This document shows, piece after piece, positions 44,531 to 55,415 of a DNA stretch of 64,000 nt (positions are counted from its first letter, which is position 1; each line of letters starts with the position of its first letter). Source of the stretch: Candidatus Eubacterium faecigallinarum (lineage in GTDB: Bacteria > Bacillota > Clostridia > Oscillospirales > Acutalibacteraceae); NCBI GenBank assembly GCA_019115455.1, contig DXDN01000008.1, forward strand, positions 62,001 through 126,000, given 5' to 3'. The notes below the pieces were generated by a model. The model was given only the letters and a program-made list of their open reading frames with translations, had not been told where the DNA came from and searched no databases. The position numbers were made by a program, and so were the translations under genes.

Positions 44531-44559
44531 TTGTTAAGTATTTTATTTTGTTATATACT
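44531..44559 (+). promoter_or_regulatory. trmO promoter
   Basis: TTGTTA at 44531-44536, a 17-bp spacer and TATACT at 44554-44559. Confidence 0.55.
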
Positions 44560-44594
44560 TATCATTGACATTTTGATATTATGGAATACTTATT

Positions 44595-45266
44595 ATGAAG
44601 ATAATTGCAAAAATTAAAACCGATATGCCAGACAAATTCGGCGTGCCAAGGCAAAGCGGTATTGTTGAGGAGCTGACGGGAAAGATAATATTCGAGCCTG
44701 AATACAGGGTGCGCGAAGCGGTAAGGGGGCTTGAGGAATTCTCCCACCTTTGGGTAATATGGCAATTCAGCGAAAATCTGCGCAGCAGCTGGTCGCCGAC
44801 GGTACGTCCGCCACGGCTGGGCGGTGAGATAAGAAAAGGTGTTTTCGCCACGCGCTCGCCGTTTCGTCCCAATCCCATAGGGCTTTCCTGCGTTAAGATA
44901 GAAAAAATCGAGTTCACCAAAGAGCTGGGTCCTGTTATCAGCGTAAGCGGAGTTGATATGACTGACGACACGCCGATTTATGACATCAAGCCGTACATCA
45001 CCTACACCGACAGCAGACCGGATGCCAAGCAGAGCTTTGCAGGTGATTTTATTAACTACGGGCTTAAAGTGGACTTCCCTGAAAAATTGCTTAGCCTGAT
45101 ACCCGACGAAAAACAGGCAGGAATAATCGGAATATTAAGACACGACCCACGCCCTGCTTATCAGGATTCCCCCGACAGGGTATACGGTGTGCGTTACCTT
45201 GACTTTGACGTGCATTTTAAGGTAAAAGATAATATACTGACGGTTATAGATATAGTTAAAATATAG
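44595..45266 (+). CDS. trmO: tRNA (N6-threonylcarbamoyladenosine37-N6)-methyltransferase TrmO
   Basis: A 223-residue TrmO/TsaA-family enzyme that methylates t6A at position 37 of threonine tRNAs. The N-terminal beta-barrel domain carries FGVPRQSG and FEPEYRVREAVRGLEEFSHLWVIW in segments, then VRPPRLGGE, GVFATRSPFRPNPIGLS (about 94-110) and DIKPYI with its following YTD. The C-terminal part (about 160-223) is the second domain found in longer members. The Shine-Dalgarno site is weak. It is monocistronic and convergent with pyrI. Confidence 0.9.
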   Translation: MKIIAKIKTDMPDKFGVPRQSGIVEELTGKIIFEPEYRVREAVRGLEEFSHLWVIWQFSENLRSSWSPTVRPPRLGGEIRKGVFATRSPFRPNPIGLSCVKIEKIEFTKELGPVISVSGVDMTDDTPIYDIKPYITYTDSRPDAKQSFAGDFINYGLKVDFPEKLLSLIPDEKQAGIIGILRHDPRPAYQDSPDRVYGVRYLDFDVHFKVKDNILTVIDIVKI

Positions 45267-45304
45267 AAAACAGGACTGCTTATAACAGTCCTGTTTTGTT
45301 TTAT
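45267..45304. terminator. Bidirectional terminator between trmO and pyrI
   Basis: AAAACAGGACTG pairs with CAGTCCTGTTTT across a 7-nt loop, with T runs on both strands. It ends both trmO and the pyrimidine operon. Confidence 0.9.
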
Positions 45305-45333
45305 TATGCAAACAATCTAATAGGAAAACATAC

Positions 45334-45744
45334 TTATTTTGCCTTGGTTTCACAGTAAAGGCAGCGGTAAGTTCCCTTATCGTCAGTACGTTTGAACACA
45401 TGAGTTATAGGTTCGTTATTGCTTATGCATCTGGGATTCGGGCATTTTATAACGTCCCTAAGCTCATCAGGCAGAGTAAGCTTACGCTTTTCGACTCTGG
45501 TGCTGTCCTTAATCACATTTACCGTAGCATTCGGCGCGATATATGCGATGGAGTCCAAATCAAGGTCAATAAGCTCATTGATTTTGATAATATCCTTAGA
45601 ATTGTTTTTCTTTGATTTGGCGTTAGTTATAATTGCCACCTGGCATGAGAGTGAGTCAAGTCCTAAAATCTCATAAACTCTCATTCCCTTTCCTGACGGG
45701 ATGTGGTCGATTACGTAGCCGTTTTCTATTGCGTCTATATTCAT
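45334..45744 (-). CDS. pyrI: Aspartate carbamoyltransferase regulatory subunit
   Basis: A 136-residue allosteric subunit. The N-terminal nucleotide-binding domain ([18 protein letters not shown]) precedes a zinc domain with four cysteines (CPNPRC and CLYC). It lets CTP and ATP tune PyrB activity. Its ATG shares a base with the pyrB stop and GGGGAGG lies upstream inside pyrB, so the subunits are translated in coupled fashion. PyrI is less usual in Firmicutes than in enterics but is known in Clostridia. Confidence 0.94.
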   Translation of the reverse strand: MNIDAIENGYVIDHIPSGKGMRVYEILGLDSLSCQVAIITNAKSKKNNSKDIIKINELIDLDLDSIAYIAPNATVNVIKDSTRVEKRKLTLPDELRDVIKCPNPRCISNNEPITHVFKRTDDKGTYRCLYCETKAK

Positions 45745-46667
45745 TAAAGGGCACCTCCCCATTTAAGAAGAGTCATAATAAGAGCCATACGGATATATTT
45801 TCCGTTGAGAGCCTGGACAAAATATTTTGCTCTCGGGTCGTCGTCCACTTCGGTGGCAATCTCGTTTACTCTTGGCAGAGGATGCATTATTGTAAGATCC
45901 TGACGGGCGTTTTTAAGCTTAGCAAGATCAAGCACAAATGCGTCCTTGTGCTTCAAATACTCATCCTCGGAGAAAAAGCGTTCACGCTGTATTCTGGTCA
46001 TATAGAGAATGTCAAGGGTGTCCATAACATCTTCCATCTTCTCAACCTCGATATACTCGTTACCGCTCTTATCGAGAACATCGCTCTTTATGTAATCAGG
46101 AACTGACAGCTCCTTTGGTGCAATAAGCACAAATTTTACATTCTTATATCTGCACATAGCTTTGATAAGCGAATGAACCGTTCTGCCGAATTTCAAATCG
46201 CCGCACAGTCCCACGGTGAGATTATCAAACGTGCCCTTCTCACGGTATATTGTCAGAAGGTCAGTCAGCGTCTGAGTCGGGTGGGAATGTCCGCCGTCGC
46301 CGGCGTTTATAATTGGGACACTGCTTCTCATGCTGGCTACCCTCGGAGCGCCCTCCAGCGGATGCCTCATAGCAATGATATCCGCATAGCAGGATACCAT
46401 TGCCGCAGTATCCTCAACGCTTTCGCCCTTGGAGGCTGAAGAAGACGCCGCCTCGGAAAAGCCGAGAACATTGCCGCCAAGCTCCATCATAGCTGCCTCA
46501 AACGAAAGTCTGGTTCTGGTGGACGGCTCAAAAAAGAGAGTGGCAAGTTTCTTGCCGTCACAGACGTGAGCATATTTTTCTTTATTGTTAATTATATCTA
46601 TAGCAAGGGCGATCATATCGTCAATTTCCTTTAACGAAAGATCGGTAGTATCAAGTAAATGCCGCAT
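45744..46667 (-). CDS. pyrB: Aspartate carbamoyltransferase catalytic subunit
   Basis: A 307-residue enzyme that joins carbamoyl phosphate and aspartate. The carbamoyl-phosphate motif [13 protein letters not shown] (about 47-59), [17 protein letters not shown] and [10 protein letters not shown] are all present. The ATG at 46667 has AAGGAAGG upstream; a longer frame starts before that site. It is followed immediately by pyrI. Confidence 0.97.
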   Translation of the reverse strand: MRHLLDTTDLSLKEIDDMIALAIDIINNKEKYAHVCDGKKLATLFFEPSTRTRLSFEAAMMELGGNVLGFSEAASSSASKGESVEDTAAMVSCYADIIAMRHPLEGAPRVASMRSSVPIINAGDGGHSHPTQTLTDLLTIYREKGTFDNLTVGLCGDLKFGRTVHSLIKAMCRYKNVKFVLIAPKELSVPDYIKSDVLDKSGNEYIEVEKMEDVMDTLDILYMTRIQRERFFSEDEYLKHKDAFVLDLAKLKNARQDLTIMHPLPRVNEIATEVDDDPRAKYFVQALNGKYIRMALIMTLLKWGGAL

Positions 46668-46703
46668 TAAAATCCCTTCCTTATCATCCATAGTAAGCTT
46701 TTA

Positions 46704-47360
46704 TTATGCCTTTGCGCCGTTGATTTCAAGATATTTCTTTATTCTCTCGACGTTCTCAAAGTTCTTGTCGTCTTCCTCGAGATACTCGATTATGTCGTAA
46801 ACATCCACAACAGAATATACGGGGAAGCCGTACTCATCGCCCACCTCGGCGATTGCTGATTTTTCTGTCTGTCCCTTTTCCTTACGGTCAACCATAACGA
46901 ACACAGCAGCCACTTTGGTGCCCTGTAGCTTGGAGAGAATAGCCATGCTCTCCCTGATAGCTGTTCCTGCAGTGACAACGTCCTCAACAATAACTATATC
47001 TTCTCCCTCCTTGGGAGTATAGCCGACGAAAACGCCGCCCTCGCCGTGGTCTTTCTCTTCCTTTCTGTTAAAGAAGAAAGGAACGTCGAGTCCTTCCTTG
47101 GCAAGAGCCACAGCGGCAGACACGGCAATCGGAATGCCCTTATATGCCGGGCCGTAAAGAACTGCTTTCTTGTTGCCGAGTTTTTCAAAATAAGCCTTGG
47201 CATAAAACTCTCCGAGCTTTTGAATCTGCTTGCCTGTTTTTATATCGCCGGCATTGATGAAATACGGAATTTTTCTGCCGCTTTTTGCAGTGAAATCACC
47301 GAATTTTAAAACTCCGGCATCTTCAAGAAATTTTATAAATTCTTTTTTATATGCTTCCAT
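46704..47360 (-). CDS. pyrE: Orotate phosphoribosyltransferase
   Basis: A 218-residue enzyme converting orotate and PRPP to orotidine 5'-phosphate. The PRPP-binding motif IVIVEDVVTAGTAIRESM lies at about residues 120-137, and FFNRKEEKDHGEGG forms the flexible catalytic loop. The ATG at 47360 has AAGGAG upstream, 10 bp after pyrF. The longer open frame upstream overlaps pyrF and is not supported. Confidence 0.96.
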   Translation of the reverse strand: MEAYKKEFIKFLEDAGVLKFGDFTAKSGRKIPYFINAGDIKTGKQIQKLGEFYAKAYFEKLGNKKAVLYGPAYKGIPIAVSAAVALAKEGLDVPFFFNRKEEKDHGEGGVFVGYTPKEGEDIVIVEDVVTAGTAIRESMAILSKLQGTKVAAVFVMVDRKEKGQTEKSAIAEVGDEYGFPVYSVVDVYDIIEYLEEDDKNFENVERIKKYLEINGAKA

Positions 47361-47370
47361 AATAATCTCC

Positions 47371-48069
47371 TTATCCAACAAATTCCTCGACACAGCGTCT
47401 GTATGCCGCAACCGGGTCATCAGCGGCAGTGATAGGTCTGCCCACAACTATATAGTCGGAGCCTATCTCCTTAGCCTTGGCAGGTGTTGTTACCCTGACC
47501 TGGTCGCCCACGTCGCCGTCAGCAAAGCGCACTCCGGGAGTAACTGTCAGAAAACTGCTGCCACAGCCCTCTTTAACCATTCCAGCCTCAAGAGGTGAGC
47601 ACACAACGCCGTCAAGACCTGCTTCTTTAGCGTTTTTAGCATACTGAACGATAGTATCGTTTATTGACGAATTTATGAGCAGTTCTTTCTGCATTCTTTC
47701 CTCGCTTGTTGAGGTAAGCTGAGTAACTGCGATAAGTATCGGTCTGGTGCCGTCCTCACGGGTGAGTCCCTCAACAGCCGCTTTCATCATATCAATTGTG
47801 CCGGCGGCATGGAGGTTAGTCATATCCACATCCAGCTTTGAAAGCACTGCCATTGCTTTTTTTACAGTATTGGGGATATCGTGAAGTTTGAGGTCAAGAA
47901 ATATCTTGTGACCTCTTTTCTTGATTTCCCTGACAATTGACGGACCCTCGGCATAATACAGTTCCATGCCGATTTTAACAAAAGGCTTTTCCTCAGTGAA
48001 TTTATCGAGGAAATCAAAGGTTGCCTGAGCTGATGAAAAATCACAGGCTACGATTACGTCCTTACCCAT
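47371..48069 (-). CDS. pyrF: Orotidine 5'-phosphate decarboxylase
   Basis: A 232-residue decarboxylase that makes UMP. The catalytic [14 protein letters not shown] motif (about residues 59-72), ACDFSS near the start and [15 protein letters not shown] phosphate loop are present, matching the short bacterial type. It shares one base with pyrD and precedes pyrE by 10 bp. Confidence 0.97.
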   Translation of the reverse strand: MGKDVIVACDFSSAQATFDFLDKFTEEKPFVKIGMELYYAEGPSIVREIKKRGHKIFLDLKLHDIPNTVKKAMAVLSKLDVDMTNLHAAGTIDMMKAAVEGLTREDGTRPILIAVTQLTSTSEERMQKELLINSSINDTIVQYAKNAKEAGLDGVVCSPLEAGMVKEGCGSSFLTVTPGVRFADGDVGDQVRVTTPAKAKEIGSDYIVVGRPITAADDPVAAYRRCVEEFVG

Positions 48070-48980
48070 TAGTCTATCACTCCTATAATATCGCTGATTT
48101 TATCTATACCGAGCTTCTCGCACTCTGAAGGGAGAGACTCGATTATATTCTTGCAGGCATACGGGTCAACAAGATTTGCCGCACCCACCTGAACTGCTGT
48201 TGCTCCTGCCATCATCATCTCAATAACATCCTGAGCCGATGACACGCCGCCGCAGCCCATTACCGGAATATCACACGCTTTTGACACCTGGTAAACCATT
48301 CTGACTGCCACCGGGAAAATAGCGTCACCGCTGAAACCGCCCATTTTATTGGCAATCACCGGCTTGCGCCTTTTTATGTCGATACGCATACCAAGCATGG
48401 TATTGATAAGGCATATGCCGTCGGCTCCCGCCTCTTCGCATGCTTTGGCTATGGAAACGATATCCGTTACATTGGGAGAAAGCTTGATAAACACCGGCTT
48501 TGTTGTGACCGCTTTTACAGCTTTGGTTACTTCTGCGGCACATTCAGGCGATGTTCCGAAGCTCATTCCGCCGCCGTGGACATTGGGGCAGGAAACATTC
48601 ACCTCAAGTATTCCCACCTGCTCCTGCTTGTCAAGAAGCGAGCAGGTATAAGCGTAATCCTCCACGGAAAATCCCGACACGTTGGCGATAACAGGCTTAT
48701 GAAAATACTCCCTCATCTCAGGAAGTTCATGCTCAATAACATGATGCACGCCGGGATTCTGAAGTCCCACGGCATTTATCATACCGCTTTCACATTCCGC
48801 AATTCTCGGTGTAGGATTTCCGAATCTTGCATCCCTGGTAGTTCCTTTAAATGAGAACGAGCCCAGGATATTTATATCGTAAAAGTCCTTAAATTCCTTG
48901 CCGAAACCGAAAGTGCCCGACGCAGGCACCACGGGATTGTCCATTTTAAGACCTGCAAGGCAAACTGACAAATCTACCAT
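48069..48980 (-). CDS. pyrD: Dihydroorotate dehydrogenase, NAD-linked catalytic subunit (class 1B)
   Basis: A 303-residue FMN enzyme that oxidises dihydroorotate. [13 protein letters not shown] near the start, the [15 protein letters not shown] substrate loop with the catalytic cysteine (about 128-142) and [19 protein letters not shown] are diagnostic. It works with PyrK, encoded just upstream with a 7-bp overlap, passing electrons to NAD+. Confidence 0.97.
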   Translation of the reverse strand: MVDLSVCLAGLKMDNPVVPASGTFGFGKEFKDFYDINILGSFSFKGTTRDARFGNPTPRIAECESGMINAVGLQNPGVHHVIEHELPEMREYFHKPVIANVSGFSVEDYAYTCSLLDKQEQVGILEVNVSCPNVHGGGMSFGTSPECAAEVTKAVKAVTTKPVFIKLSPNVTDIVSIAKACEEAGADGICLINTMLGMRIDIKRRKPVIANKMGGFSGDAIFPVAVRMVYQVSKACDIPVMGCGGVSSAQDVIEMMMAGATAVQVGAANLVDPYACKNIIESLPSECEKLGIDKISDIIGVID

Positions 48981-49702
48981 ACGATCTCCTCCCTCTCAAG
49001 GACGGGACCGTCCTTGCAAATGCGCTTGCTGCCGTACTTTGTTTTGCACGAACAGCCCATGCAAGCGCCAAAGCCGCAGCCCATTCTTTCCTCAAAGGAA
49101 TACTGACCTGAGGTAACGGCAACTTTTTCTATCGCCCTGAACATAGGCATTGGACCGCAGGTATAGAAATAGTCGTAATCATCGGGGAATGCATCTGTAA
49201 CAAAGCCCTTTATTCCGTAAGAGCCGTCAACGGTTGTAACTCTGACGTCGCAGCCGATTGACTTGAACTCATCTTCATAAAAGATTTCGTCCTTAGTGTT
49301 AAAGCCGAGTATTACAACGGGTCTCTGCCCTGCTGCTATAAGTTTTTTTGCAAGCAAATAAAGGGGCGGAACACCAACTCCCCCGCCGATAAGCAGCGGC
49401 TTTGTGGATTTTGAAATATCATATCCGTTGCCGAGTCCTGTAAGTATATCAAGAATTTCGCCCTCTTCAAGGGTTGACATATATTCCGTACCGCTGCCTA
49501 CGACCTTATAAATAATCGTAATCGTGCTGTCGTCGCAGTCGCAGACAGAAATGGGGCGGCGCAGGAATTTATCATTAAGCTTAATGTTTATGAACTGACC
49601 GGGAGCGGTGATATACTGAGTATCGCCCTCAAGAATCATCTTATAAACATCCTTGGCTATTTTTTCGTTTGACAGAATCTTATAATTATCTTCCTTATAC
49701 AT
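48974..49702 (-). CDS. pyrK: Dihydroorotate dehydrogenase electron-transfer subunit
   Basis: A 242-residue FAD and 2Fe-2S protein that links PyrD to NAD+. FAD binding is seen in FLRRPISVCDCD, NAD binding in LIGGGVGVPPLYLLAK, and the cluster cysteines in RMGCGFGACMGCSCKT plus a later RICKDG. It overlaps pyrD by 7 bp and follows carB by 11 bp. Confidence 0.96.
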   Translation of the reverse strand: MYKEDNYKILSNEKIAKDVYKMILEGDTQYITAPGQFINIKLNDKFLRRPISVCDCDDSTITIIYKVVGSGTEYMSTLEEGEILDILTGLGNGYDISKSTKPLLIGGGVGVPPLYLLAKKLIAAGQRPVVILGFNTKDEIFYEDEFKSIGCDVRVTTVDGSYGIKGFVTDAFPDDYDYFYTCGPMPMFRAIEKVAVTSGQYSFEERMGCGFGACMGCSCKTKYGSKRICKDGPVLEREEIVW

Positions 49703-49713
49703 AAGCCGTCACC

Positions 49714-52700
49714 TTATTCTGCGTCAATGGTTGATACGCCCAGCGTTATCTCCTCAAGAACGTCAAGAAGAACCTTGACTGTATCAAGAGATGTAAACAT
49801 AGTAACATTATTTTCAACGGCGGCACGTCTGATTTCCGAGCCGTCGGAATGAGAGTCGCCGGCGTTAATATCAATGGTATTGATTACATATGCTATATGA
49901 CCCTGACGAAGCGCCTTAAGAATCTCGTCGCTCTCATCAAGGGTAAGTTTCTGACGGACTCTTGTGCGTATACCGTGGGATTTGAGATATTTTGCAGTGC
50001 CCTCGGTAGCCTCAATATTGAAGCCAAGGTCATAAAATCGCTTGATAAGAGGCAGTGCGGTGGGCTTGTCTTGGTCGGCAATGGTAACAAGCACCGTGCC
50101 GTAGTTTGCCACGTTCATGCCTGAAGCCTGAATTGCCTTATAAAGAGCTCTTGTAAGGGATTTATCATATCCGATTGCCTCACCTGTTGATTTCATTTCA
50201 GGTGAAAGATAAGTATCCATGCCCTTTAATTTTGAGAAAGAGAACGCAGGAGCCTTAACATACCAGCGCTGCTTTTCCTTGGGATAAACCTCAGTTATTC
50301 CCTGCTCCTTAAGCGAATGGCCGAGTATTACCTGAGTTGCAATATGAGCCATAGGAACAGATGTTGCTTTTGAAAGGAAAGGTACGGTTCTTGATGATCT
50401 GGGATTAACCTCGATAACATAAACGTCGTCCTTATCGTCGGCTATAAACTGAATGTTATAAAGACCGATTATGCCGATTGCTTTGCCCAAACGGACTGTA
50501 TAATCAAGGATTTTGTCCTTAACAGCCTGGGATACTGAGAACGTGGGATAAATTGAGATTGAGTCGCCTGAGTGAACGCCTGTTTTCTCAACATGTTCCA
50601 TAATTCCGGGAACAAACACGTCAGTGCCGTCACAAATAGCGTCTACCTCAAGTTCCCTGCCCATGATATATTTATCAACCAGCACAGGCTGCTCGGTATT
50701 GATTTCAACTGCGGTCTGGAGATAATGGCGAAGTGACGCCTCGTTTGCAACTATCTGCATGGCTCTTCCGCCCAGAACGAATGACGGACGAACAAGAACG
50801 GGATAACCGATCTGAGCCGCAACTCTTGCGCCCTCGTCGATATCGGTAACGGCAAGCCCCTTTGGCTGAGGAATTCCCAGTGACTCCATAACCTTTTCAA
50901 AGCTGTCCCTGTTCTCCGCTCTGTCAATTGCCTCAACGTCGGTGCCGATAATCGGAACGCCCAGCGCATCCAGCGGCGGAGCAAGGTTGATCGCCGTCTG
51001 ACCGCCCAGGGATACGACAATGCCCTTAGGATTCTCCAGCGTAATAATATTCATAACGTCTTCCACCGTAAGCGGCTCAAAATAGAGCTTATCCGAGGTG
51101 GTATAATCCGTCGATACTGTCTCAGGGTTATTATTGATGATTATAGCTTCATAGCCTGCATCACGGATTGACCAGATAGCGTGAACGGTGGAGTAGTCAA
51201 ATTCTACACCCTGACCAATTCTTATCGGACCTGAACCGAGAACTACTATTTTTTCCTTATCGGATACAACGGACTCATTCTCCTGCTCGTATGTGGAGTA
51301 GAAATACGGAACATATGAGTCAAACTCCGAAGCGCAGGTATCTATCATCTTGTACACCGGCATAATACCGTTGTCTTTTCTCATATTAAATATCTGAGCC
51401 GGAGTCATATTCCAGAGTTTTCCGATAAACTCGTCGGAAACACCCATTTTCTTAGCGTCTCTCAAAGTTTCAAGATCACCGGGATTTGACTTGAGCGTAT
51501 CCTCAAAATCAACTATGTTCTTGAATTTCTCCAGGAAAAACATATCTATCTTAGTAGCATTATAGATATGAAGAAGATCCACTCCCAGACGGATGAGCTG
51601 GGCAATGGCGAAAAGTCTGTCGTCAGTGCCGTTTTTGATATATTTCAAAAGCTCTTCTTCCGTATAGTTATCAAATTTTTTGTCGTAGAGGTGGCAAACT
51701 CCTGTTTCAAGGGAGCGCACTGCCTTGAGTAAGCTCTCCTCCATGGTTCTGCCGATTGCCATAACCTCGCCGGTAGCTTTCATCTGGGTGTTAAGAGTAT
51801 TATTAGCGTCAGCAAATTTATCAAACGGGAATCTTGCTATCTTGGTAACAACATAGTCAAGAGTCGGCTCAAATGAAGCGGGAGTATTGGCTATCGGTAT
51901 TTCATTAAGATACATACCTACGGATATCTTTGCAGATACTCTGGCGATTGGATAACCGGAAGCCTTTGAGGCGAGAGCAGACGAACGGGATACTCTCGGA
52001 TTTACCTCAATAAGATAATACTGGAAAGAATGCGGGTCAAGCGCAAACTGCACGTTGCAGCCGCCCTCAATCTTAAGCTCCCTGATAATCTTCAGAGCTG
52101 AATCACGCAGCATTTGATATTCTTTATTTGTAAGAGTCTGTGACGGAGCAACAACCACCGAGTCGCCTGTATGAACGCCAACGGGGTCGATGTTTTCCAT
52201 ATTACAGATGGTGATTGCCGTATCGTTGGCATCACGCATTACCTCATATTCTATTTCCTTATAGCCCTTGATGCTCTTCTCCACAAGCACTTGATGAACA
52301 GGAGATATTGCAAGAGCATTCTTCATCATAAGAACAAATTCTTCCTCATCGTCGGCAAAGCCGCCGCCTGTACCGCCGAGGGTAAACGCCGGACGAAGCA
52401 CAACCGGGAAGCCGATACGTCTGGCTGCCTCAAGTCCGTCCTCAAGAGTTTCGGCAATTTCGGAGGGGAGCACCGGCTCGCCGAGGCTTTCACAAAGCTC
52501 CTTAAAGAGTTCCCTGTCCTCTGCTCTTTCGATTGCTTCAAATTTTGTTCCGAGTATCTCAACATCGCATTCCTGAAGAACACCTTTCTTTGCCAGCTGA
52601 ACGGCAAGGTTAAGTCCTGTCTGTCCGCCCAGTGACGGCAGGATAGCGTCAGGTCTTTCGTGGCGGATGATTCTTGCCACGTATTCAAGATTCAGCGGTT

Positions 52701-52899
52701 CCATATAGACCTTATCTGCTATATCGGTATCAGTCATTATTGTGGCAGGGTTTGAGTTGATAAGAACTACCTCGTAGCCCTCCTCTTTAAGAGCAAGGCA
52801 CGCCTGTGTTCCGGAATAGTCAAATTCGGCAGCCTGTCCGATTACTATAGGACCTGAGCCGATAACAAGTATTTTATGAATATCAGTTCTCTTAGGCAT
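49714..52899 (-). CDS. carB: Carbamoyl-phosphate synthase large subunit
   Basis: A 1061-residue enzyme made of two homologous ATP-grasp halves (about 1-400 and 545-930), an oligomerisation domain between them and a C-terminal allosteric MGS-like domain (about 935-1061). Landmarks are [19 protein letters not shown] near the start and [18 protein letters not shown] near 553. It makes carbamoyl phosphate from bicarbonate, ATP and ammonia supplied by CarA. It overlaps carA by 8 bp. In this location it serves pyrimidine synthesis. Confidence 0.98.
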   Translation of the reverse strand: MPKRTDIHKILVIGSGPIVIGQAAEFDYSGTQACLALKEEGYEVVLINSNPATIMTDTDIADKVYMEPLNLEYVARIIRHERPDAILPSLGGQTGLNLAVQLAKKGVLQECDVEILGTKFEAIERAEDRELFKELCESLGEPVLPSEIAETLEDGLEAARRIGFPVVLRPAFTLGGTGGGFADDEEEFVLMMKNALAISPVHQVLVEKSIKGYKEIEYEVMRDANDTAITICNMENIDPVGVHTGDSVVVAPSQTLTNKEYQMLRDSALKIIRELKIEGGCNVQFALDPHSFQYYLIEVNPRVSRSSALASKASGYPIARVSAKISVGMYLNEIPIANTPASFEPTLDYVVTKIARFPFDKFADANNTLNTQMKATGEVMAIGRTMEESLLKAVRSLETGVCHLYDKKFDNYTEEELLKYIKNGTDDRLFAIAQLIRLGVDLLHIYNATKIDMFFLEKFKNIVDFEDTLKSNPGDLETLRDAKKMGVSDEFIGKLWNMTPAQIFNMRKDNGIMPVYKMIDTCASEFDSYVPYFYSTYEQENESVVSDKEKIVVLGSGPIRIGQGVEFDYSTVHAIWSIRDAGYEAIIINNNPETVSTDYTTSDKLYFEPLTVEDVMNIITLENPKGIVVSLGGQTAINLAPPLDALGVPIIGTDVEAIDRAENRDSFEKVMESLGIPQPKGLAVTDIDEGARVAAQIGYPVLVRPSFVLGGRAMQIVANEASLRHYLQTAVEINTEQPVLVDKYIMGRELEVDAICDGTDVFVPGIMEHVEKTGVHSGDSISIYPTFSVSQAVKDKILDYTVRLGKAIGIIGLYNIQFIADDKDDVYVIEVNPRSSRTVPFLSKATSVPMAHIATQVILGHSLKEQGITEVYPKEKQRWYVKAPAFSFSKLKGMDTYLSPEMKSTGEAIGYDKSLTRALYKAIQASGMNVANYGTVLVTIADQDKPTALPLIKRFYDLGFNIEATEGTAKYLKSHGIRTRVRQKLTLDESDEILKALRQGHIAYVINTIDINAGDSHSDGSEIRRAAVENNVTMFTSLDTVKVLLDVLEEITLGVSTIDAE

Positions 52900-53989
52900 T
52901 CTTATCCGCCTCCTTTTCCATCAATGCGATAAATTCATCAAACAGATATGCGCTGTCCTGAGGACCGGGTGCACTCTCCGGGTGATACTGAACGGAGAAC
53001 AGTTTATTCTCCTCTGACTTAACTCCCTCAGCAGTATCGTCAAGCAGGTTCTTATGCGTAAGATTTAACTCAGTGCCCTCAAGCGACGCAACGTCAACTG
53101 CGTATGAATGGTTCTGTGAAGTTATTTCTATCTTGCCGGTTTCAAGATTCATTACGGGATGGTTACCGCCTCTGTGACCGAATTTCATCTTAAATGTTTT
53201 TGCTCCCAGGGCAAGGGAAATCATCTGGTGACCGAGACAAATTCCGAAAATCGGGAGTTTGCCCTTAAGCTGTCGGACTACTGAGATAACTTCCTGAACG
53301 TCCTCAGGGTTACCGGGCCCGTTTGAAAGGAAAAGTCCGTCCGGCTTCATGCTCATTATTTCTTCTGCTGTGATGTTGTACGGAACTACCGTCACGTTGC
53401 AGCCTTTTTCGTTAAGTTTTCTTATGATATTAAGCTTAATTCCGCAGTCAATAGCCACCACGTCATACTTATGATTAGGCGTTCTTGAATACCAGCGCTT
53501 TTTGCAGCTTACACGTGACACCATGTCGGTAGGAATAACATATTCCCTGACCTTTTTCAGCGCCTCATCATACGGCACGTCGGCATCACACACTATAACT
53601 TTCTGTGAACCCTCGTCACGGATTATCCTTGTTATCATACGTGTATCCACTCCGCTGATACCGGGGATATTATACTCGTCAAGCACTTCTGAAAGTGTTT
53701 TAGTATATCTGAAATTTGACGGAAGATCATTGTATTCGCGCACAATAAGTCCGCCCATTGTCGGTATCTTTGTTTCGTAATCCTCATCGGTAATACCGTA
53801 ATTACCTATAAGCGGATAAGTCATGCACACCATCTGGTCGGTATAACTGGGGTCGGATATAATTTCCTGATAGCCCACCATTGATGTGTTAAAAACGATT
53901 TCGTTTATCGCCTCTTTATCTGCGCCGAAGCCGTAGCCGTAAAATTCCCGGCCGTTTTCAAGCACGATTTTCTTGTCATACGGTTTCAT
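52892..53989 (-). CDS. carA: Carbamoyl-phosphate synthase small subunit
   Basis: A 365-residue glutaminase subunit. The class I amidotransferase domain has the nucleophile in [17 protein letters not shown] (about 245-261) and the catalytic histidine and glutamate in [12 protein letters not shown] (about 335). The N-terminal domain ([20 protein letters not shown]) contacts CarB. The ATG at 53989 follows AGGAGAG; it overlaps pyrC by 14 bp. Confidence 0.97.
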   Translation of the reverse strand: MKPYDKKIVLENGREFYGYGFGADKEAINEIVFNTSMVGYQEIISDPSYTDQMVCMTYPLIGNYGITDEDYETKIPTMGGLIVREYNDLPSNFRYTKTLSEVLDEYNIPGISGVDTRMITRIIRDEGSQKVIVCDADVPYDEALKKVREYVIPTDMVSRVSCKKRWYSRTPNHKYDVVAIDCGIKLNIIRKLNEKGCNVTVVPYNITAEEIMSMKPDGLFLSNGPGNPEDVQEVISVVRQLKGKLPIFGICLGHQMISLALGAKTFKMKFGHRGGNHPVMNLETGKIEITSQNHSYAVDVASLEGTELNLTHKNLLDDTAEGVKSEENKLFSVQYHPESAPGPQDSAYLFDEFIALMEKEADKNA

Positions 53990-55250
53990 AAACAATCTCT
54001 CCTCTGTATATAGTCAAAAGGTTCACACCCTGTAATTTCCAGTCTTTAAACGGCGTTGCCCTGCCCTTGGTCACAAATTTCTCAGGGTCAACTGTCCATT
54101 CCCTGTCGGCGTCTATAAGCGCAAGGTCTGCGACTGCGCCCTCTTTTATCTCTCCGCCTTCTATGCCGAAAATCTCTCTCGGTCTTACAGACATCATCTC
54201 AACTAATTTTTCAAGAGTGATAACGCCTGTTTTAACAAGTTTTGTATTGAGCACACCGAAGGCAGTTTCAAGCCCTACGACTCCCATGGCAGATTTTTCA
54301 AGCCCTTTTGCTTTTTCCTCGGCGCTGTGGGGTGCGTGGTCTGTTGCGATAACATCCACAGTGGAATCCAGCACGCCCTCAACGAGCGCCTCCATGTCCT
54401 CCTTTGAGCGAAGGGGAGGATTCATTTTAAATCTGCCGTCCTCCTGCAAATCACTGTCGCACATTGTCAGATAATGGGGGGCAGTTTCGCAGGTAACCTT
54501 AACGCCCCTTGCCTTTGCTTTTCTGATTATATCTACGCTCTCCTTTGTGGAGATGTGGCAGACATGATAACGGCAGCCGGTCTCTTCTGCCAAGCGGCAG
54601 TCACGCTCTATCTGCTGCCATTCAGACTCGGAGCATATACCCCTGTGATTATGCTTGCGTGCATACTCTCCGTCGTGGATATAACCGCCTTTTAAAAGCT
54701 CATTTACCTCGCAGTGGGCGGAAATTATCTTGCCGAGCTTTGCACATTCTGTCATAGCACGGCGCATAACATCTTCTTCCTGAACGCCTGATCCGTCGTC
54801 GGAAAAGCCCACAACACTGTCAGCCATCGCTTTGAAATCAACTGTTTCACCGCCGCCTCTTCTGCCCATTGTTATGGTGCCAAAGGGCAGGACCTGTATC
54901 ACAGCGTCGGTATCAATAATATCCGTCTGCGCCTTTAAATGCTCAGGAGTATCCGGAGGCGGATTGAGATTCGGCATAGTGCAGATGGTTGTATAACCTG
55001 CTCTTGCGCCTGCGGCAGAGCCTGTGCCGATCGTCTCCTTATAAGAAAAACCGGGCTCACGAAGATGCGTATGAACATCAACGAAACCCGGAATTAAAAA
55101 ATACTTACCCTGTGCGTCAATAACACGGTCAACATTATCAGATAAAACAGAAATACCAAGGCTATGGATTTTTCCGTCTTTTATGAGTATATCGGATCTT
55201 TTGAATGTTTTGTCAATATATGCCAATGCGTTTTTTATCAGCAAAATCAT
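53976..55250 (-). CDS. pyrC: Dihydroorotase
   Basis: A 424-residue type I dihydroorotase that closes carbamoyl aspartate to dihydroorotate. Metal ligands are in VDVHTHLREPG (about residue 57), the HCE motif (about 176), HVCHIST (about 229) and ATDHAPHS (about 302). It is the promoter-proximal gene of the pyr operon. The ATG at 55250 follows AAAGGAT; an earlier ATG would begin before that site. Confidence 0.96.
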   Translation of the reverse strand: MILLIKNALAYIDKTFKRSDILIKDGKIHSLGISVLSDNVDRVIDAQGKYFLIPGFVDVHTHLREPGFSYKETIGTGSAAGARAGYTTICTMPNLNPPPDTPEHLKAQTDIIDTDAVIQVLPFGTITMGRRGGGETVDFKAMADSVVGFSDDGSGVQEEDVMRRAMTECAKLGKIISAHCEVNELLKGGYIHDGEYARKHNHRGICSESEWQQIERDCRLAEETGCRYHVCHISTKESVDIIRKAKARGVKVTCETAPHYLTMCDSDLQEDGRFKMNPPLRSKEDMEALVEGVLDSTVDVIATDHAPHSAEEKAKGLEKSAMGVVGLETAFGVLNTKLVKTGVITLEKLVEMMSVRPREIFGIEGGEIKEGAVADLALIDADREWTVDPEKFVTKGRATPFKDWKLQGVNLLTIYRGEIVYETV

Positions 55251-55303
55251 AATCTGCGATCCTTTCATATTATTAGGAAATCTCGTTCCTTTTTATCTAA
55301 TTC

Positions 55304-55332
55304 ATTATAATATATCGGCTGTTGCAAGTCAA
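55304..55332 (-). promoter_or_regulatory. Promoter of the pyrimidine operon
   Basis: TTGACT at 55327-55332, a 17-bp spacer and TATAAT at 55304-55309. The leader of about 45 nt holds only a tiny AGGAA/TTCCT hairpin; no PyrR-type attenuator was found. Confidence 0.82.
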
Positions 55333-55355
55333 CATAAAAATCTTTAATTTTCCTA

Positions 55356-55384
55356 TTTACAACAAAAGATATTTATACTATAAT
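55356..55384 (+). promoter_or_regulatory. Promoter of the PfkB kinase gene
   Basis: TTTACA at 55356-55361, a 17-bp spacer and TATAAT at 55379-55384, divergent from the pyr promoter with the -35 boxes 23 bp apart. Confidence 0.7.
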
Positions 55385-55415
55385 AGCACTGATTTTTTAG
55401 TCAGGAGCGGTTAAA

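Noticed and set aside
44446..44594. Tryptophan T-box before the TrpXYZ-like operon
   Set aside because: The region is too short and lacks the GGTGGxACCGCG core on either strand.
55251..55303. PyrR-binding attenuator in the pyr leader
   Set aside because: The leader is about 45 nt and has only a 5-bp hairpin; there is no terminator-antiterminator pair.
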